Source: JAGNHN01 sp964590645
Lineage (GTDB): Bacteria > Bacteroidota > Bacteroidia > Bacteroidales > JAGNHN01
DNA length: 64,000 bases
NCBI GenBank assembly: GCA_964590645.1
Contig: CAZPYJ010000023.1
Location: forward strand, 5,444 to 69,443
Reading direction: 5' to 3'
The stretch's first letter is position 1. Every line of letters starts with the position of its first letter. Under the pieces are notes generated by a model. The model saw only the letters and a list, made by a program, of their open reading frames with translations. It was not told the origin of the DNA and ran no database searches. The position numbers were made by a program, and so were the translations under genes. Below, piece after piece: positions 1 through 9,201 of this stretch.

Positions 1-1804
1 CCAAAGTTGCAGGAAGATTCGGATGCCCTTTTTCATACTTCATCGTTTCCATACTCAGCAGGCCTGCCTCGCCCTTGTTGATTTTTCCGGGAATATCTTC
101 CAGCGGCTGTCCCTTTTTGAAGGCCTTCAGGGCCATCTTTCTGGCTTTCTCCAGGGCTTTGTGGTCGGCTGAACGGAAGAGCTTGTAGTGCAGGCGCTCC
201 CCCCACATATAGTCCTTGCGTTTTTCATTGAAGAAGGACTCCAGCCCGGCGGTATCCTGGCTGGCTCTGTTCCATACCCGCTTCTCGGTCAGTTCAAACA
301 GCAAAATACCATCGTGATACTCCTGCATCAGGGCCCGGAATTCCGGATATTCCTTTTCCAGCTTGGCATCCTTATAGGCGATACACTGCTCTGTCACAAA
401 CTGGGTATATTCCTGTCTGATAAACTCCGGTACCGGCATCACTGTGCGGTTCCGCTGATTCTCGTCGAGAAAGGCGGTGAAGTCGGACTGGGACAGGGTT
501 TTGTCACCCAGGTTAAAGAGGGGTTTGTTCAGATGACGGGCATTTTCGGGCTTCCAGGAACGGGTAAAGATGGAATCGTTCACCACCGAGTAAAAATCCT
601 CCAGGGCTTTAAGGTTCTCACTAAAGCCATATTGTTTCTTCACGCCGGTCACAAAGCTTTCGCGGCTGAGGTTGGAGCGGGAGTCGCGTCCGATCCGCTT
701 GCGAATATTGGCTTCTTCTTCCTGAAAACTGCCAATGGGCTGTTTTTCTGCAAGTTTAATGATATGCCAACCATAATCCGTCATAACCGGTTCGGAGATG
801 TCCCCGATTTCTTTCAATGAATTCACTGCCTCAATAAAGGAAGGAACCATACGATTGGGTCCGAACCACGACAGCAGTCCACCCTTCTTGGCCGTTCCTT
901 TATCTTCAGAGAACTGCTCTGCCACACTTTCAAAGGAGTGTCCCGCCTGTATGCTATCCCAGGCTTGCCGTATCTTGATTTCTGCGGCCTGCATCTCTGC
1001 TTCTCCGGCTATCTCGGGGAATCGCACAAACACGTGGGCCACGCGGGCCCGGCCCATTGCGGGCTGACGGGCTGTTACCTTAATGATATGATAGCCATAG
1101 TCGGTACGCACAGGCATAGAGATCTCACCCACTTTCGTTTTGTATGCTGCGGTTTCAAAAGGATAAACCATATCAAAAACGGTAAAGTAGCCAAGGTCGC
1201 CGCGGTTTCCTTTCAGGAAGGGATGCATACGGTTTGCTTCCCGGTCGCGTGCCGACTGGTCGTCGGAGGCTTCAGCAGCCACATCGCCAAAGTCTTCTCC
1301 CTTCAGGATTCTCTCTCGCAAGCTCACTATTTTCTGGTAGGCATTCAGGGTATCCTTGTCCCTGGCGTCGGGTGCGAGTTTCACCAGGATATGGCTGGCG
1401 CGGATATCTTCCTGCATTCTGTCCCAGGCTTCTTCAACCAGCTGGTCATCTACTTTTTTATCGGTAAGATAAGGCTCGGCGAGTTGATCGCGGTAGCCTT
1501 TCAGTTCAGCGGTAAAGGCTTCCACCGTGTCCATTTGCAGTTCCACCGCTTCCGTCACTTTCAGGCGAAAGTTGATATACAATTCGAGGTACTCTTCCAG
1601 GGCCTGGCGGGTGGCCGGTTCATTGTGGATGTTGTTTTTGTTAAAGATGCGGAGGAATTCCGACAGCCGGGTTTCTTCTCCGGCAATATTGAGCAGGACC
1701 GGATCTTTTTCTTTCTGGGCTTGCAAGGAGGATAAGGGGAGGAGGAAGAGCAGGCTCAGGAGTCCGAAAACGGCATTCTTTTTCAGGTTTTGCAGCTTCA
1801 ACAT
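1..1804 (-). CDS. Periplasmic peptidylprolyl isomerase with two parvulin domains (SurA/PpiC-like), 3' end outside window
   Basis: The minus-strand frame is open from an ATG at 1804 to the window edge (about 601 codons, C-terminus missing). The N-terminus is a signal peptide (Lys-rich start, then Leu-rich FGLLSLLFLLPLSS, cleavage near LQAQ). Two parvulin-type rotamase modules follow: one around residues 165-280 (ASHILVKL ... GDLGYFTV ... YGYHIIKV) and one around 285-385 (ARVAHVFVRF ... GGLLSWFG ... YGWHIIKLAEKQP). Such proteins are periplasmic foldases that escort outer-membrane proteins and catalyse prolyl cis/trans isomerisation. It lies 105 bp downstream of guaB but has its own -7 box at 1838-1845. 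SurA-like chaperone versus other PpiC-family foldase is not resolved. The family call is firm; the specific role is inference. Confidence 0.85.
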   Translation of the reverse strand, partial: MLKLQNLKKNAVFGLLSLLFLLPLSSLQAQKEKDPVLLNIAGEETRLSEFLRIFNKNNIHNEPATRQALEEYLELYINFRLKVTEAVELQMDTVEAFTAELKGYRDQLAEPYLTDKKVDDQLVEEAWDRMQEDIRASHILVKLAPDARDKDTLNAYQKIVSLRERILKGEDFGDVAAEASDDQSARDREANRMHPFLKGNRGDLGYFTVFDMVYPFETAAYKTKVGEISMPVRTDYGYHIIKVTARQPAMGRARVAHVFVRFPEIAGEAEMQAAEIKIRQAWDSIQAGHSFESVAEQFSEDKGTAKKGGLLSWFGPNRMVPSFIEAVNSLKEIGDISEPVMTDYGWHIIKLAEKQPIGSFQEEEANIRKRIGRDSRSNLSRESFVTGVKKQYGFSENLKALEDFYSVVNDSIFTRSWKPENARHLNKPLFNLGDKTLSQSDFTAFLDENQRNRTVMPVPEFIRQEYTQFVTEQCIAYKDAKLEKEYPEFRALMQEYHDGILLFELTEKRVWNRASQDTAGLESFFNEKRKDYMWGERLHYKLFRSADHKALEKARKMALKAFKKGQPLEDIPGKINKGEAGLLSMETMKYEKGHPNLPATL

Positions 1805-1837
1805 AGAGATGATTTTTAATTCATTTTTTGAGAAAAA

Positions 1838-1845
1838 CAAAAGTA
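1838..1845 (-). promoter_or_regulatory. Bacteroidota -7 box for the parvulin gene
   Basis: TACTTTTG on the minus strand matches TAnnTTTG and ends 33 nt before the ATG at 1804. No clear -33 TTG is seen. Confidence 0.45.
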
Positions 1846-1909
1846 ATGTATTTAGAATAAGGCTTTTCCCAGGTATTGTTAAAAAAGCTTAAGCCGGTCT
1901 GGCTCTTAT

Positions 1910-3379
1910 TCATCGGCTATAGTTGGGTGCTTCACGGGTGATGGTGATATCGTGGGGATGAGACTCGACCACCCCGGCTGCCGTGATTTTGATGAAGCGT
2001 GCCTGATGCAGGCTTTGAATATCCGGTGATCCGGTATATCCCATCCCGGCCCTGAGTCCGCCAACCATTTGATGCACCACCTCGCTCAGGGTTCCTTTAT
2101 ACGGTACCCGGCCTACAATTCCTTCGGGCACCAGCTTTTCCACATCGTGCTCATCGCTCTGGAAGTAGCGGTCTTTGGATCCTTTTTGCATTGCTTCCAC
2201 TGATCCCATTCCGCGGTATGTTTTGTATTTGCGTCCTTCGAAGATGATGGTCTCTCCCGGTGATTCATCCACTCCGGCGAAGAGGCTGCCAGCCATAATG
2301 GAATTGGCTCCGGCGGCGATGGCTTTCACGATATCGCCGGTATAGCGTATGCCCCCATCCCCGATGATGGGTATGCCGCTTCCGCGCAAGGCCTTAGCCA
2401 CATTGAAAATGGCTGAAAACTGCGGAATCCCGATTCCTGCTACCACGCGGGTTGTACAGATGGATCCGGGGCCAATGCCCACCTTGATGGCATCGGCGCC
2501 AACATCGGCCAGGGATTTGGCTGCTTCCGGAGTGGCTACATTTCCGATTACCAGCTCGACTTCCGGATAGGCTTTCTTGATCCTGCGGGCGGTGTCCAGT
2601 ACGCTTTTGGTATGGCCGTGTGCGGTATCAATGACCAGGGCATCCACGCCTTCCCGGATCAGGGCTTCCACGCGGGCATCCGTGTCTCCGGATGTCCCGA
2701 TAGCCGCAGCAACCCGCAAACGTCCCCGCTCATCTTTGCAGGCGTTCGGACGGGCTTTGATCTTGATGATGTCTTTATATGTGATCAGCCCTACCAGACG
2801 AAAATGCTTATCCACCACCGGCAACTTCTCAATCTTGTGTTCCTGAAGAATATCTGCGGCCTTTTCAAAATCAGTGAACTCCGTTGTAGTAATAAGCTTC
2901 TCGCTGGTCATCACCTCCCTGACCGGCTTATTCGGATTGCGCTCAAAGCGCAGGTCGCGGTTGGTGACAATTCCCACCAATTGATAATTGGGATTCACCA
3001 CCGGTATTCCGCCGATGCCGTTTTCCTTCATCAGGCGCAAGGCATCCTCCACCAGGGCATCCTCCAACAGGGTAATAGGCTCCAGGATCATCCCGTTCTC
3101 CGCCCGTTTTACTTTGCGGACCTCTGTAGCCTGGTTCTCTGCCGACATATTCTTGTGCAAAACACCGATGCCCCCCAGCTGAGCGATGGCAATGGCCATT
3201 TTGTGTTCTGTCACTGTATCCATTGCGGCTGTAACCACAGGGATTTTCATCGATATGTTGCGGGTAAAAAAGGTATCCAGCTTAACGTCTTTCGGAAGCA
3301 CGTCGGAATAAGCAGGAACCAGGAGAACGTCATCATAGGTGAGACCTTCTCCAACAAATTTATTGTCAGACGAATACAT
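1910..3379 (-). CDS. guaB: IMP dehydrogenase
   Basis: 489 aa, the usual GuaB length. The enzyme oxidises IMP to XMP with NAD+, the first committed step of GMP synthesis, in the cytoplasm. Visible: N-terminal barrel start (GLTYDDVLLVPAYSDVLP), two CBS domains at about residues 90-210, the catalytic loop GPGSICTT with Cys308, and the flap GMGSVEAM before SKDRYFQ. I start it at the ATG at 3379 (MYSSDNKF). A longer frame begins at a TTG at 3400, but that TTG is the last three bases of the -7 promoter box, so it cannot be translated from that promoter. The gene is read toward the parvulin gene. Confidence 0.97.
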   Translation of the reverse strand: MYSSDNKFVGEGLTYDDVLLVPAYSDVLPKDVKLDTFFTRNISMKIPVVTAAMDTVTEHKMAIAIAQLGGIGVLHKNMSAENQATEVRKVKRAENGMILEPITLLEDALVEDALRLMKENGIGGIPVVNPNYQLVGIVTNRDLRFERNPNKPVREVMTSEKLITTTEFTDFEKAADILQEHKIEKLPVVDKHFRLVGLITYKDIIKIKARPNACKDERGRLRVAAAIGTSGDTDARVEALIREGVDALVIDTAHGHTKSVLDTARRIKKAYPEVELVIGNVATPEAAKSLADVGADAIKVGIGPGSICTTRVVAGIGIPQFSAIFNVAKALRGSGIPIIGDGGIRYTGDIVKAIAAGANSIMAGSLFAGVDESPGETIIFEGRKYKTYRGMGSVEAMQKGSKDRYFQSDEHDVEKLVPEGIVGRVPYKGTLSEVVHQMVGGLRAGMGYTGSPDIQSLHQARFIKITAAGVVESHPHDITITREAPNYSR

Positions 3380-3397
3380 AGGTGCACTTTTGAAGGG

Positions 3398-3405
3398 CAA
3401 AGGTA
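3398..3405 (-). promoter_or_regulatory. -7 box of guaB promoter
   Basis: TACCTTTG on the minus strand, 18 nt before the guaB ATG at 3379. It overlaps the alternative TTG start at 3400 and so decides the start. Confidence 0.6.
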
Positions 3406-3515
3406 AGAAATTTTATGCGCTGGAGCTTGGTGGGAATGTCCTAATATAGAAGGCTTCGCATTTGCATCCTGCTGTACGCAAGCTATTGCCTGCGGACAAA
3501 TTATGCTACGGCAGT

Positions 3516-3552
3516 AACAGCAACTGTATGCTCTTGCTCTATGCTCTTGCAT
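3516..3552. repeat. Solo copy of the TATGCTCTTGC repeat word
   Basis: TGTATGCTCTTGCT followed by CTATGCTCTTGC. The same double word forms the right arm of the hairpins in the tandem element at 25745-27352. No gene lies here; the 480 bp between guaB and the next gene hold only repeats. Confidence 0.7.
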
Positions 3553-3610
3553 AAAACACATAAGCAAAAGTCTTCGGATAAGCGGGAAGTCAATTTGGGT
3601 CAGTTATGCG

Positions 3611-3720
3611 ACCTTTGGTCGTCTGAGGACGACTATTTTATCCACCATAGCTCCTTTAACACCGTAGCATTTGCAAAGGCATATTGCGAAGGCGGACTCG
3701 TCCGCGCGCGAGCAGTGCTT
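3611..3720 (-). repeat. Diverged inverted copy of the ~330-bp core repeat
   Basis: TGGTCGTCTGA, then TAGCTCC, AACACCGTAGC, GCGAAGGCGGACTCGTCCGC and CGCGCGAGCAG occur in the same order as in the reverse complement of the copies at 34951 and 37951. It is a relic of the same family about 31 kb away and in opposite orientation. Confidence 0.65.
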
Positions 3721-3731
3721 GCCCGCTCCCC

Positions 3732-3794
3732 GAGCGCTCGCCCTGAGCGCTCGCCCTGAGCGCAGCCGAAGGGCAGCCGAAGGGCAGCCAAAGG
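3732..3794. repeat. Short GC-rich tandem repeats
   Basis: Two exact 13-bp units GAGCGCTCGCCCT (3732-3757) are followed by three 11-bp units GCAGCCGAAGG, the last with one change (3762-3794). No coding potential that I trust. Confidence 0.75.
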
Positions 3795-3819
3795 GAAGTC
3801 GAGGGCCCGGCCTGAGTGC

Positions 3820-3858
3820 AAAAAAAGCCAGGCCCCTTTTTCGGGAGCCCGGCTTTTC
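3820..3858 (-). terminator. Rho-independent terminator after the T9SS surface protein gene
   Basis: On the minus strand AAAAGCC-GGGCTCCC, loop GAAAA, then GGGGCCTGGC and a run of seven T. The stem is GC-rich with one bulge and lies 20 nt past the stop at 3878. Confidence 0.75.
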
Positions 3859-3877
3859 AAACAGTTATCACAATGGA

Positions 3878-6800
3878 TCAGTACACGACTGTCACAGATC
3901 CTCTCTTTTCATATTCCTTCCCTTTGCTGGTAATGAAACGGACATAATAGACGTAAGCACCTCCGGGAACAAAACTCCCTTCGTAACGTCCATCCCAGGC
4001 CCGCTCCGGATCCTTGGTCTGGAAAAGCTCCTGTCCCCAGCGATTGAAGATGCGAAACTCGTACTCACTGAGATCTACGAATACAAGACCGGGTTTAAAA
4101 TTGGCATTATAGCCTTTGGGGGAGAAGGCATTGGGGAGGAATACACGCGAACGTTGCAATAAATCAGCGATGTTGGACAAAGAAGTATCTGCGAAGTTGG
4201 GATTGCCCGGCCCTTGCAGCGCTTCTATCTGATAGCTGAATTTTCCTTCGGTTTCAACCAGTCCGGACACATCATCGATATATGATGTGGTTCCATAAGG
4301 AAGAACCGCTACGGGTATCGGATCACGCATTCCATCTACGATCCTGAAAATATTGTAATCTTTCAGCGGTGCCCACGACCATCCTTCATAATCATTCCAT
4401 TCCAGCACATTGCTGAAGTTGTCGTTGATCTCTGCTGTGAGGAAGATACTTCTGGCCAGCTCTGAGGTATAAGAATCCACCCCGCAGGTGTCCACCGCTA
4501 CGATTTTATAGAAATAGCTCTGGCGTTTGAAGAAGGCTTTGTGATCTTCGAAGAAGAAGTCCTCTTGTTTCAGGAAGGGCACGGTTCCAATTTCTTCATA
4601 CGGTCCGTTCACCGATGCTGCCCTGAGTATCTTGTAATAATCCGTGGCTGCATTGGTGTCGGCAAACATCTGCAGGTGAATATGATCATTGTCTTTCACC
4701 GTGGCATAGCGGATGAAAAGGAAATCTGGCGGGGAGGCTTTTTCAGCGATCACACACACTTCACAGCTTCTTGCCGTATAGCCGGAATCGCTGTATGCCT
4801 GCACAAAATAGCAATACTCTGAGTCGCGGTTCAGGCCACGATGCTCATAATGGTTGCTACCGACAGGAGTGCCGGCCAGGAGGCTGAAAGCACTGCCGTT
4901 TTCACTCATAAAGACCCGGTATCCCGCTACCGAGGGATCCAGGTTCTCGTAGGGTGTCCATTCCAGACTGATCTGGTCACGGCAGGGATCATAATTCTTC
5001 ATCACCAGATAAATGGAGCTGTGAATATTGTCGATGCCCATTGGGCTGGTGTATCCGCAACTATCCAGTGAGGCCAGCGCATAGGATTGCGGACCGGCAC
5101 AGGGATTATGCGCCGGAGTATAGTCTTCGTAATAGGTAATGTTTGGTCCCCAGATGGTATCCACCGGATTCCAGACCCCGTCGTTATGGTAAACAATATA
5201 GCCCACCACATCACCGGCCACGGAAGGCCGCCAACCCAGGATGGGAATATTCAGGAAGGGATCCACACTCACGGAGTCCAGCCTGGGAATATCCGGATAC
5301 ACATCATCATAGAAGAAATCGCCGGCGATGCTGGAAAGGGTATAGCAACCCGAGGAATCGTACATCTCCACCCTGTAATTCACCGTATCGTGACAGATAA
5401 GCATCGTGTCGGCGAAGGTGAGCAGGACGGTAGAATCAATCATTTCCCAGAATCCGGGGGGATATTCCCTGTAAACATAATACAGTCCGCTGTGTGAGGG
5501 GAAGAGAGGGTTGGCAGGGGGGTTCCAGTTCAGGCTGGCCGACTGGCTGCTGGTCATTGTCAGGTTGAGGACGATATTGCTCAGGGTATCGGAAAAATCG
5601 GAGGAGAACAGGCCGTCGCAGTCCACATTGGTGACCATTGAGTAGTAATGTTGTGTGCTGTTTCCGTTGGCCCCGATATGGGTGTAGGTATTCAGCATCA
5701 CGTCCAACACGCTGTCCAGCAGGATATATGGACCGCCCGGACTGGGAGACTGGTAGATATAATAAGAGGCGAAATTATTCAGTGTCACCGAATCGGTCGG
5801 CATTGTCCAGTGCAGGGTCACGTCTCCGTTCAGGTCGGTCTGGGTGCAGCGCAGCTCTGGGGGCACGGCAGAACGGAACATATCCTCGTCGATAGATGAA
5901 TAAGAAAAACACCCGCTGGAATCCTCCATTGCTACTCGATACTTCAGGAAGCCGCAGGCCGCAGGCACCACATCCTGATAGGTAAGGTTAGGTGTAGTGC
6001 CTACCGTTACCCATACGCCCGCATCGTTCTCAAAGTAAACCTCATACATACCCAGAGCCGTAGGAAGCAGCGGTTGGTGGTTGTGGTTCCAGTTCAGCTC
6101 AGCCGTGTTGTTCCCTATGTTGGCTACGCTGAGGTTAATGGTTCGCAGGGTATCGGTAGGATCGGAATAATAGCCCCCATAACAGCCCGAGCGCGTACGA
6201 AGGTAGTAGTAACGCGGAGTAACTGCCGCATTGGCTCCAAGGTGGGTATAGGTAGTGGTATTATAATCGAAAATGCTGTCTATCAGGATATAGGGGCCCA
6301 ATGGATTCAATGCTGAGTAGATGTGGTAGCTGTTGAAGGTATTCGGAATGATGCTGGTATCCGGGGGGATCCAACTAAGGTCCACATCCCCGGCCTCGTC
6401 TACCGAAATACAACGCAAATCCGGTTCCTCCAGAATAGCATTGACCACCACAACCCCGATGGTGCTGATATTTATACCCGGGGCCGGACAAAAGTCATCC
6501 ATCACTTTGAGGATGAAGTTGTATGAATTGGTCACCCCTCCGCAACCGGTGGTGGTTTCCAGGTGAGCGCAGGAAGTCTCCCAGTCGAATGTAGTATTGA
6601 GCCCGAAAAATTGCGTGATGGGAGGGGGTGGCGTCAGTGTGGCACAAGGGGGATTAAGGCAACCGGTAGTGGTACTGGTGTATCCTTGTCCAAACTGTGA
6701 TCCCGAAGCAGTAAGGGTAACTGAAGAAAGATCTCCGTTTGCCAATAAGACCGGCAATGTATCAATAGCACTAAAGTAGAAATTGACGTGTTGGCCGGCA

Positions 6801-7810
6801 TATACCGTATCCGTAAAGAGGACATATTGCCCCTGGGAATTCTGGAAGGGTGCCGGTACGGAGGGGGGGTAATTGGCTCCGCAGGTCAACAATACGATCT
6901 GCATTTCCCTGAAAATTTCCGCAATCAACTGGCCACATTTGTATGCACTCACTTTGGTCACCGTCACAAAGGCGCCCTGGGTAAAGGAAGTAAACGAGAT
7001 CTCTCCGGTATGGGGATTGACAACTGCAGGCACATTGTTCGGATTATGCACGATGCCGGGCAGGGGGCTTAGTGCGGAGTAACCAGCATTATAGGCGGTA
7101 ATCGGACTGTTGATATTGTTATTCAGCGGGGAAGCCCACTCAAACACCAGGGAATCCAATTGCTTGTCGTAGGCATTGTGATTATAAGTAAAAGGATAAC
7201 CGGTGCAAATCACGGTTGAGGGTTTCTCGATGAAGGTGGGCGAGTCATCCCAGCAGGGATAATTGTTCACGGGCAAGCCTGTATTGGGATCGGTGTAAGG
7301 GTACATTATAGCCCTGAGATACCACGACATAGAGGAAGATCCCGGGATATTGGAACACGGATTCCGGCAGCAGGAGGTATAGGCAAAATACCAACCGTTG
7401 GCCGGCGGAACGCCATTGAGCTGCACCCCGTTGGGGTAGGCCGCATCACTGGTATAGGTCCATTCTTCCACAGCCCCCGAATTGGAGTATGCTGTCCCAA
7501 AAGGCGTGGAAGCACAGTCAATATGCTGGAACATCGGATCATCATTGCAATCCGGGGAAAGGTCAACCCTGCCGGCTACAGCATTGGGATAAAGACTCAT
7601 TGAAATATTGCCTGCCGGAGAGTTGGATGCCATATTTATTGTATTGGGGTAGGTAATCCCGGCACACTCACGGTACACAATCAGGGTAAAGCGGAAGTTG
7701 CCATTGGGCAGGCATTCCCAGATAATTTCCCCGCCCATATAATGCGTAGCCTGGGCAGCGAAACTACTCATCAGAATGGTGATCAGCAGGGTGTAAAATC
7801 TCTTTTTCAT
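3878..7810 (-). CDS. Giant secreted protein with fibronectin-like repeats and gliding/T9SS type-B C-terminal domain
   Basis: 1310 aa from ATG 7810 (MKKRFYTLLITILMSS...AQA, a clear signal peptide). The mature start THYMGGEIIWECL with a FTLIVYRECAG strand is a known N-terminal signature of large Bacteroidota gliding-associated proteins. The middle has repeated Fn3-like modules (for example LRCISVDEAGDVDLSWIPP, LRCTQTDLNGDVTLHWTMP, and YRVFMSENGSAFSLLAG). The last ~85 residues (VFLPNAFSPKGYN ... FRIFNRWGQELFQT ... WDGRYEGSFVPGGAYVYYVRF) are the CHU_C domain that directs export and surface anchoring by T9SS. It is the last gene of the M16/ECF run but has its own -7 box. Adhesin is a reasonable guess; the ligand is unknown. 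A longer start (TTG 7831) falls in the promoter. Confidence 0.88.
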   Translation of the reverse strand: MKKRFYTLLITILMSSFAAQATHYMGGEIIWECLPNGNFRFTLIVYRECAGITYPNTINMASNSPAGNISMSLYPNAVAGRVDLSPDCNDDPMFQHIDCASTPFGTAYSNSGAVEEWTYTSDAAYPNGVQLNGVPPANGWYFAYTSCCRNPCSNIPGSSSMSWYLRAIMYPYTDPNTGLPVNNYPCWDDSPTFIEKPSTVICTGYPFTYNHNAYDKQLDSLVFEWASPLNNNINSPITAYNAGYSALSPLPGIVHNPNNVPAVVNPHTGEISFTSFTQGAFVTVTKVSAYKCGQLIAEIFREMQIVLLTCGANYPPSVPAPFQNSQGQYVLFTDTVYAGQHVNFYFSAIDTLPVLLANGDLSSVTLTASGSQFGQGYTSTTTGCLNPPCATLTPPPPITQFFGLNTTFDWETSCAHLETTTGCGGVTNSYNFILKVMDDFCPAPGINISTIGVVVVNAILEEPDLRCISVDEAGDVDLSWIPPDTSIIPNTFNSYHIYSALNPLGPYILIDSIFDYNTTTYTHLGANAAVTPRYYYLRTRSGCYGGYYSDPTDTLRTINLSVANIGNNTAELNWNHNHQPLLPTALGMYEVYFENDAGVWVTVGTTPNLTYQDVVPAACGFLKYRVAMEDSSGCFSYSSIDEDMFRSAVPPELRCTQTDLNGDVTLHWTMPTDSVTLNNFASYYIYQSPSPGGPYILLDSVLDVMLNTYTHIGANGNSTQHYYSMVTNVDCDGLFSSDFSDTLSNIVLNLTMTSSQSASLNWNPPANPLFPSHSGLYYVYREYPPGFWEMIDSTVLLTFADTMLICHDTVNYRVEMYDSSGCYTLSSIAGDFFYDDVYPDIPRLDSVSVDPFLNIPILGWRPSVAGDVVGYIVYHNDGVWNPVDTIWGPNITYYEDYTPAHNPCAGPQSYALASLDSCGYTSPMGIDNIHSSIYLVMKNYDPCRDQISLEWTPYENLDPSVAGYRVFMSENGSAFSLLAGTPVGSNHYEHRGLNRDSEYCYFVQAYSDSGYTARSCEVCVIAEKASPPDFLFIRYATVKDNDHIHLQMFADTNAATDYYKILRAASVNGPYEEIGTVPFLKQEDFFFEDHKAFFKRQSYFYKIVAVDTCGVDSYTSELARSIFLTAEINDNFSNVLEWNDYEGWSWAPLKDYNIFRIVDGMRDPIPVAVLPYGTTSYIDDVSGLVETEGKFSYQIEALQGPGNPNFADTSLSNIADLLQRSRVFLPNAFSPKGYNANFKPGLVFVDLSEYEFRIFNRWGQELFQTKDPERAWDGRYEGSFVPGGAYVYYVRFITSKGKEYEKRGSVTVVY

Positions 7811-7827
7811 AATGCTTTTATTGTGTG

Positions 7828-9201
7828 TCAAATATATGAAATTCTGTCTGTTCCGGATTCGTTTTGCAGGATAGGGCCTCCATTCTCAGGGCTTTTCTCT
7901 GCAAGAGGCCCGGCGCTGAGAAAGGTCAGTTCATTTTCATTCAGGTATCGACAAGCCAGCTGATGCAGCCCGACAGCCTGGATCGACAGGATTTGCTGTC
8001 GCAGGCGGATGAAATAGTCCGGGCTTTCCCGGGCATCGAGGAGGTTTCTTAATCGCTCTATCTTGGCCAGGGGGCCGTCCAGGGCCCGCAACATACTCCC
8101 CAGGAGGTAATTCCGGAGGTGATCCATCTCAGCCTTTTTCGGGGGGGCTTCCCTCAGCCTGCTTAGTTCCAGCCGGATCTGTTCCAGGGCTTCCTCTTCC
8201 TTCTCTGCACCCACTTCTGTGGAAATGGCCATAAAAGTATCTTCTTCAAAGGCCTGGATAAAGGCATTTACGCCGTAGGTCAATCCTTTGTCCTCCCGAA
8301 GGTTTTTCATCAGGCGGGAACCGAAATACCCTCCCAGCAGACTAACCAGGAACTGCATCCCCATAAAGTCGGGATGGGTACGATGGAAAAGGCGGCGTCC
8401 GACGCGCAGGGCTGATTGCACTGCCTCCGGGCGAGTCTGGCGGATCAGGCCTTCCGAAGCAGGCTGAGCCTCGGGCAATGAGAAAGGCCCTGCAGGCGGT
8501 TTTTTGAGTTTGACGGCGCCCAGGTGCCGGTCGATTTCTTTCAGCAGCATCTCGTCTACTTCCCCGGCCAGGGTCAGGTAGGCTTCATTGTGATGATAAT
8601 GCGTTGAAAAATGCTTCAGCAGTTGAGTACGCTCCAATGCATCGAAGTGCTCGAGGCGGGGCTGGAGCCCATAAGGATGTGCAGGGCCATAGAGGGCTTC
8701 CTGAAAAGCCTGGCGTGCGATCCAGCCCACCCTCTGCCGGTTGATTTTCAGCTCCTGTCTCATCTGCTGTATCTCAAGCCTCAGGCTCTCCTCCGGGAAG
8801 GTAGCCTCTGCCCATACCGCAGCAAAGAGCGGCAGCAGTTCTCCCATAAAACGCCGGGGGGCATACAATACCATTGAGGCCCGGTCGCGCTCAGCCTGAC
8901 TTTCGAAATAAGCACCATAATAATCCAGGTGGGAGGCAATGTCCTCAGGCTGAAAACCGGCCGCTCCCTCTTTCAGCAAACGGGCTGTCAGTGAAGCAAC
9001 TAAAGGGGTTTCCTGATATCGGGTGCCTGCCGGAACCACCAATTCCAGGCGGCAGACTGCAGGGGCTGGCTGATCCAGATAGCAGAGAGGCAAACCATTG
9101 CGCAAAGTCAGCTGTCTGTAATCCAGTGAGAGCTGCTCGTCAGAGACGATCGGCAAAAAAGCCGGAGCCTTGCTGCGCTTCGTATGAAGGGTTCCCTGCA
9201 T
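7828..9201 (-). CDS. M16 family peptidase homologue without the zinc motif (non-catalytic partner)
   Basis: 457 aa. The M16 fold is visible: a DYRQLTLRNGLPLCYLDQP start, GTRYQETPLVASLTARLLKEGAAGF, GAYFESQAERDRASM, and the C-terminal GSRLMKNLREDKGLTYGVNA with the Arg/Tyr pair that M16 partner subunits supply. The HXXEH zinc motif is absent where it should be, near residue 65. In two-subunit M16 proteases one chain carries zinc and the other Arg/Tyr, so this is the likely partner of the catalytic chain at 10880-12118. No signal peptide is seen. Its ATG overlaps the stop of the upstream gene by one base (TAATG), implying translational coupling. Confidence 0.88.
   Translation of the reverse strand: MQGTLHTKRSKAPAFLPIVSDEQLSLDYRQLTLRNGLPLCYLDQPAPAVCRLELVVPAGTRYQETPLVASLTARLLKEGAAGFQPEDIASHLDYYGAYFESQAERDRASMVLYAPRRFMGELLPLFAAVWAEATFPEESLRLEIQQMRQELKINRQRVGWIARQAFQEALYGPAHPYGLQPRLEHFDALERTQLLKHFSTHYHHNEAYLTLAGEVDEMLLKEIDRHLGAVKLKKPPAGPFSLPEAQPASEGLIRQTRPEAVQSALRVGRRLFHRTHPDFMGMQFLVSLLGGYFGSRLMKNLREDKGLTYGVNAFIQAFEEDTFMAISTEVGAEKEEEALEQIRLELSRLREAPPKKAEMDHLRNYLLGSMLRALDGPLAKIERLRNLLDARESPDYFIRLRQQILSIQAVGLHQLACRYLNENELTFLSAGPLAEKSPENGGPILQNESGTDRISYI
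7829..7836 (-). promoter_or_regulatory. -7 box inside the end of the upstream M16 gene
   Basis: TATATTTG on the minus strand, 18 nt before ATG 7810. It overlaps the TGA stop of the upstream gene (7828-7830), so the surface protein can be transcribed on its own. Confidence 0.55.

Noticed and set aside
188..1735. Plus-strand frames across the first 1.7 kb
   Set aside because: The minus strand encodes a clear double-parvulin protein that runs off the window; the plus frames are antisense.
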